From: Phycisphaerales bacterium
GTDB lineage: Bacteria > Planctomycetota > Phycisphaerae > Tepidisphaerales > Tepidisphaeraceae
DNA: 8,220 nt
Direction of reading: 5' to 3'
Assembly: GCA_028288945.1 (NCBI GenBank)
Contig: JAQGHH010000205.1
Location: 1 to 8,220 of the forward strand
Part shown: in pieces, positions 5,539 to 8,220 of the stretch
Layout of the letters: each line of letters starts with the position of its first letter
Position numbering within the stretch: position 1 is the stretch's first letter
The notes under the pieces: generated by a model
Told to the model about the DNA's origin: nothing
Databases searched by the model: none
Seen by the model: only the letters and a program-made list of their open reading frames with translations
Translations under genes and position numbers: made by a program

Positions 5539-6684
5539 CTACTGCGTCACCGTCCCGAACACGTTGAGCAGCATTCCCGACGTCGTGACCGGCGCGGCCC
5601 ACGTCGTGCCGGTGTTGGTTGAAGTCGTCCACGACATTCCCGCGGCCGTGCTGGCGGAATTGTATTGGACGCTGCTCCCGGTGGCCGTCGCGGAAACGAC
5701 AACGGCGTAACCCTGCGACGGGCTCAATCCTGAGATGGGCGTCGAAAAGACGAACTCGACGTATCCTGCGGTCGTGGGGATCGAAGAGCCGGCGACGCTG
5801 GCCGTGCCGAGGACCGCGCTCATCGGCACATTGGCCGCGTCGACGGGAACGATCTGCGCCGTCACGGTTCCCGTGTTCGTTCCCACCATCTTGACCTGCA
5901 CTTTGGTGATCTTCCACGAGCTTGCCGCGGCAACAGACGACGGCTTGAAATACTCCGCCACCTGGTTCGTGGCGGTCAGGGCCGAATTGGTCGGCGTGGA
6001 GCCCGCCGGGGCGATGAGCTGCGTTACCGCTCCCTCAGCCGGCGCGCTTCCCGACCCCGCGGTCCGCGTCACGGCTGGCAGACTGAAGCTCTGCACGTTG
6101 TCGGCGATCGATACCGCCGTGTTGGAATTGAGCTTCCGCATGAGCGAAGCCCCCGGCCCCGTCCAACTGTAAACAATCGTTTCGGTGGTGTCGGACCCGT
6201 ACCGCCCCGGCACGATCAGGTTCGCGGTAAGCCCCCCGCCGCTGGAACTCGTAGTGATTCCCGTTGCAACCTTCAGGTCTGCGACGAGCATGTCCGTCGC
6301 CGAGCGCGCCACCGCGGCCTGCGCGCTGGCGGATGCCCCTGACGTGCTGCCGCTGACCAGCGGATTGCGATTGTTCGCCGCCGCTCGCAGCATGAGCGTC
6401 ATCGAAGACCCGACCATCACCACGATCACGCCGATGACGAACAGGCTGACGGACATTTCGGCGAGCGTGAAAGCGGGCGCGTGGAACGTGGAGCGTGAAA
6501 CGTGAGGGGGAACTGTCCCCTCTGCCTCGTACCCGGGGGAGAGGGTTAGGGTGAGGGGCCGAACATAGGGTGGCGCGATAGGCGGGAAAATGCACCTCGA
6601 CGTTCCGCCCCTCACCCCTGCCCTCTCCCCCGAGTACGAGGGAGAGGGAGAAACGCCACCGACACAAGTCCTGGCCAGAAACAC
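5539..6684 (-). CDS. Minor pilin (PilW/GspJ position) with C-terminal beta-sandwich-like domain and repeat-derived leader
   Basis: In the longest frame (GTG 6684) the product has 381 residues. The prepilin motif is at AFTLAEMSV: cleavage would be after A71, with F72 first and E76 at +5, followed by the helix SVSLFVIGVIVVMVGSSMTL. Residues 100-235 resemble a pilin globular domain (TDMLVADLKVATGI, ETIVYSWTGPG, IADNVQSFSL). Residues about 240-378 look like a separate beta-rich module (ITKVQVKMVG, GYVEFVFSTP, GYAVVVSATA, GTTWAAP, MLLNVFG), similar in style to adhesion or carbohydrate-binding sandwiches. The 71-residue leader is almost wholly made of palindromic repeat sequence (6481-6641), far longer than normal. 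A possible inner start is GTG 6615 (codon 24), preceded by GGAGAGGG, itself inside the repeat. No ATG exists between 6684 and the helix. First gene of the minus-strand cluster, divergent from mqnE. Gene identity is firm; the start is not. Confidence 0.8.
   Translation of the reverse strand: MFLARTCVGGVSPSPSYSGERAGVRGGTSRCIFPPIAPPYVRPLTLTLSPGYEAEGTVPPHVSRSTFHAPAFTLAEMSVSLFVIGVIVVMVGSSMTLMLRAAANNRNPLVSGSTSGASASAQAAVARSATDMLVADLKVATGITTSSSGGGLTANLIVPGRYGSDTTETIVYSWTGPGASLMRKLNSNTAVSIADNVQSFSLPAVTRTAGSGSAPAEGAVTQLIAPAGSTPTNSALTATNQVAEYFKPSSVAAASSWKITKVQVKMVGTNTGTVTAQIVPVDAANVPMSAVLGTASVAGSSIPTTAGYVEFVFSTPISGLSPSQGYAVVVSATATGSSVQYNSASTAAGMSWTTSTNTGTTWAAPVTTSGMLLNVFGTVTQ
6481..6505. repeat. Short tandem-like GTGGAACGTG / GCGTGAAACGTG repeat
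   Basis: GTGGAACGTG, GAGCGTGAAA and CGTG form three degenerate iterations of an (A)CGTGGA(A)-type unit. On the minus strand it encodes HVSRSTFHAP and ends two codons before the FTLAE prepilin motif of the first minor pilin. It lies next to, but is different from, the palindrome at 6525-6641. Confidence 0.55.
6525..6641. repeat. Large palindromic repeat element overlapping the minor-pilin 5' end
   Basis: Two 35-base arms (6525-6559 and 6607-6641) are inverted copies with 31 of 35 positions matching, separated by a 47-base spacer. The arms contain GGGGGAGAGGG and a GTGAGGGGC end. Read on the minus strand, the arms translate to the low-complexity peptides SPSYSGERAGVRG and PLTLTLSPGYEAEG, which are the kind of peptides produced when such dispersed elements are translated by chance. 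The arms pair into a long hairpin. The element lies wholly inside the open frame of the first minor pilin. Confidence 0.85.
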
Positions 6685-6735
6685 TAGCCACTTTCAAAAC
6701 CCGCGAAAGCCGTAGAGCGCCCGGATGGGATTCCC

Positions 6736-6741
6736 TATACT
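6736..6741 (+). promoter_or_regulatory. Possible -10 box for mqnE (near-leaderless transcript)
   Basis: TATACT lies 10 bases before the preferred mqnE start at 6752 and matches the bacterial -10 consensus at five of six positions. The sequence 17 bases further upstream (TAGAGC, 6713-6718) matches the -35 consensus at only three positions. If used, transcription would begin a few bases before or at the ATG, giving a leaderless or nearly leaderless mRNA. That fits the absence of a Shine-Dalgarno sequence there. Confidence 0.35.
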
Positions 6742-6751
6742 CTTTCGAGTT

Positions 6752-8137
6752 ATGTCAGCCGCAAAGTCCATCCGCGTGATCGATCCGGCGCTGCTGCCCG
6801 TGGCCGAGAAGGTAGTGGCGGGCGAGGTGCTTTCGTTTGACGACGGCGTCGCCCTTTCGCGCAGCCGTGATTTGCATGGGATCGGGCGGCTGGCGAATTT
6901 CGTTCGCGAGAAGCTCCACGGCAACCGCACCTACTACAATCGCAACCGCCACATTAACTACACCAACGTCTGCGCGCTCTCGTGCAAGTTCTGCTCCTTC
7001 TACCGCAAACGCGGCGAAGAAGGCGCGTATGAGATGCCCGTCGAGCAGGTGATCGCCACGGCACGCAAAGCCGCGGACGCGGGGGCGACCGAGGTTCACA
7101 TCGTCGGCGGGCTGCACCCGTGGCTGAAGTTCGACTATTACCTTGACATGCTCCGCGGCATTCGGCGCGAATGCCCGCAGCTTCACATCAAGGCCTTTAC
7201 CGCGATCGAAATCATTCACCTGGGCCGCATCAGCCATCTGAGCGTGCGCGACACCTTGATCGCCTTGCGCGAGGCGGGCCTGGGCAGCCTACCGGGCGGC
7301 GGAGCCGAGATCTTCGACGACCGCGTGCACGACGAAGTCTTCAAAGGCAAGGTCCGCGCCGACCGCTGGTTTGAGGTACACCGCACGGCACACAGCCTCG
7401 GCATTCCGTCCAACGCGACGATGCTCTACGGGCACGTGGAGACGCCGGAAGAGCGGATCGGGCATTTTGTAAAGTTGAGGGAGTTGCAGGAGGAGTCGCT
7501 GGCCGCATTTCGGAGAGGACCAGACGCGGGGACGCGGGGACGCGGGGACGCGGGGAACGAGGAAGAAGACGAATGCAAAATGCAAAGTGCAAAATGCAAA
7601 ATGCAAAATGACGGCGGAGCCACTCCGGCCGCTCCTCGATTTGAAATTCCAAATTTGCAATTTGCAATTTGCAATCCCAACCCCCTCCCCGCGTCCCCCC
7701 GCCCCCCCGTCCCCGCGTCCTCTCCCTCCCCAGCCTGCTTCAACTGCGTCATCCCTCTCTCCTTCATCCCCGAGCAGAGCGAACTGGGCCATCTCCCCGG
7801 CAACACCGGACTGACCGACCTCAAGACCCTGGCCATCGCCCGGCTGATGGTTCACAACATCGCGCACATCAAGGCGTTTTGGATCATGCAGGGGATCGGC
7901 CTTTCGCAGGTCGCGCTCGACTGGGGCTGCGACGACCTCGACGGCACCGTGGTCTGGTACGACATCACCAAACGCGAGGGCGACGGCACGCACCAGGAGC
8001 TGCATGAGAAAGACCTCCGCCGACTGATTCGGGAGGCGGGGCGCGAGCCGGTCGAGCGCGACACGGTCTACCGGCCGGTGCGGCGTGATCCGAAGACGGA
8101 TCGGGTGATCGCGGCGGAGCCGGTGCTGGTGGGCTAA
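6752..8137 (+). CDS. mqnE: Aminofutalosine synthase MqnE with in-frame repeat insertion
   Basis: This radical SAM enzyme of the futalosine menaquinone pathway joins a 5'-deoxyadenosyl radical to 3-[(1-carboxyvinyl)oxy]benzoate to give aminofutalosine. The 461-residue product has the N-terminal IDPALLPVAEKVVAGE and HINYTNVCALSCKFCSFY with cluster cysteines C74, C78 and C81. It also has EVHIVGGLHPWL (115-126), IKAFTAIEI (146-154), SLPGGGAEIFDD (179-190), IPSNATMLYGHVETPEERI (218-236) and, after the insertion, VIPLSFIPEQSELGHLPG (333-350) and CDDLDGTV (393-400). These are MqnE hallmarks rather than MqnC. Residues about 254-328 are foreign to the family and come from repeat copy B. Without them the length would be about 386, as expected. 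ATG 6752 is preferred over ATG 6725 because it gives the usual short N-terminus. Whether the enzyme still works cannot be told; both halves look conserved and the frame is intact. It stands alone here, divergent from the pilin cluster. Confidence 0.94.
   Translation: MSAAKSIRVIDPALLPVAEKVVAGEVLSFDDGVALSRSRDLHGIGRLANFVREKLHGNRTYYNRNRHINYTNVCALSCKFCSFYRKRGEEGAYEMPVEQVIATARKAADAGATEVHIVGGLHPWLKFDYYLDMLRGIRRECPQLHIKAFTAIEIIHLGRISHLSVRDTLIALREAGLGSLPGGGAEIFDDRVHDEVFKGKVRADRWFEVHRTAHSLGIPSNATMLYGHVETPEERIGHFVKLRELQEESLAAFRRGPDAGTRGRGDAGNEEEDECKMQSAKCKMQNDGGATPAAPRFEIPNLQFAICNPNPLPASPRPPVPASSPSPACFNCVIPLSFIPEQSELGHLPGNTGLTDLKTLAIARLMVHNIAHIKAFWIMQGIGLSQVALDWGCDDLDGTVVWYDITKREGDGTHQELHEKDLRRLIREAGREPVERDTVYRPVRRDPKTDRVIAAEPVLVG
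7512..7725 (+). repeat. Palindromic repeat element, copy B, inserted in frame in mqnE
   Basis: The ends form an inverted repeat (GGAGAGGAC at 7512-7520, GTCCTCTCC at 7717-7725). Inside these lie four tandem ACGCGGGG octamers (7524-7555) facing C-rich sequence with CCCCGCGTCC (right side, 7687-7720). Further in are five TGCAAAA/TGCAAAG heptamers (7574-7608), a middle of 28 bases (7611-7638), and an AT-rich arm of TTTGAAATTCC and TTTGCAA repeats (7639-7675). Copy A at 506-653 has the same inner order in the opposite orientation. In the mqnE frame it reads TRGRGDAG, ECKMQSAKCKMQN, FEIPNLQFAICN and PLPASPRPPVPASS, with no stop codon. Exact insertion borders are uncertain by several bases. Confidence 0.85.
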
Positions 8138-8155
8138 AGCAAATGGGGCTGGACC

Positions 8156-8176
8156 GCGGGCAGAAATGTCTGCCGC
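8156..8176 (+). terminator. Weak hairpin after mqnE, possible terminator
   Basis: GGCAGA (8159-8164) and TCTGCC (8169-8174) form a stem with a 4-base loop, extended by two more pairs past a bulged G. It lies 19 bases after the mqnE stop. Only AATTT follows, not a proper T tract, so termination is doubtful. The rest of the window to 8220 holds no recognisable gene. Confidence 0.25.
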
Positions 8177-8220
8177 AATTTGAACGTCCACTCGTTACAA
8201 TCCGGCGGAGGGCTTGCGTC

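Noticed and set aside
7574..7675. Heptamer and AT-arm repeats as a CRISPR array
   Set aside because: Units are 7 bases in direct tandem without unique spacers, and there are no cas genes.
7289..8191. 300-residue minus-strand open frame over mqnE
   Set aside because: It is antisense to conserved mqnE sequence and is kept open in part by the stop-free repeat copy B.
8180..8201. TTGAAC and TACAAT as a promoter at the right edge
   Set aside because: The spacing is only 10 bases, too short for a standard promoter, and the downstream gene is outside the window.

Overview
The window looks like a stretch of high-GC bacterial chromosome, most likely from the Planctomycetota (perhaps Phycisphaerae). 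This is inferred from three things. A secreted-type protein starts with an FESLEGRRMLSG motif, which resembles the planctomycete LEPR-type N-terminal signal. Type IV pilin-like genes are abundant. MqnE points to the futalosine route to menaquinone. Several palindromic repeat families, including one that translates as CKMQNAK, also fit such genomes. No rRNA, tRNA, transposase or CRISPR array is visible.

Layout. Positions 1-422 (+) hold the 3' part of a type IV pilin/pseudopilin gene, closed by a strong intrinsic terminator (451-492). A 148-bp palindromic repeat (copy A, 506-653) follows. Next come two closely spaced + strand signalling genes: a single-domain response regulator (751-1173) and a GAF-like/HD-GYP protein (1197-2384), a likely c-di-GMP phosphodiesterase. 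A non-coding stretch of about 390 bp with a perfect hairpin precedes a 224-residue RTX-like, calcium-binding-type repeat protein (2777-3451), which ends at a near-ideal intrinsic terminator (3478-3508).

On the minus strand, reading leftward from 6684, is a three-gene minor-pilin cluster. It comprises a PilW/GspJ-position pilin with a C-terminal beta-rich domain (5539-6684), a PilV/GspI-like pilin (4835-5473) and a PilX/GspK-like protein (3515-4834). The last two genes abut as TAA-ATG. Divergent from this cluster, on the + strand, is mqnE (6752-8137), aminofutalosine synthase.

The most notable signal is the invasion of coding sequence by palindromic repeats. A repeat of about 214 bp (copy B, 7512-7725) of the same family as copy A sits in frame inside mqnE. 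It adds about 70-75 low-complexity residues between otherwise well-conserved halves of the enzyme. A different palindromic element (6525-6641) plus a short GTGGAACGTG-type repeat forms the whole 5' end of the first minor-pilin gene, right up to the prepilin peptidase site. A third palindrome lies in the gap between the first two minor-pilin genes. This resembles the in-frame palindromic elements known from Rickettsia, but in an unrelated lineage and with unrelated sequence.
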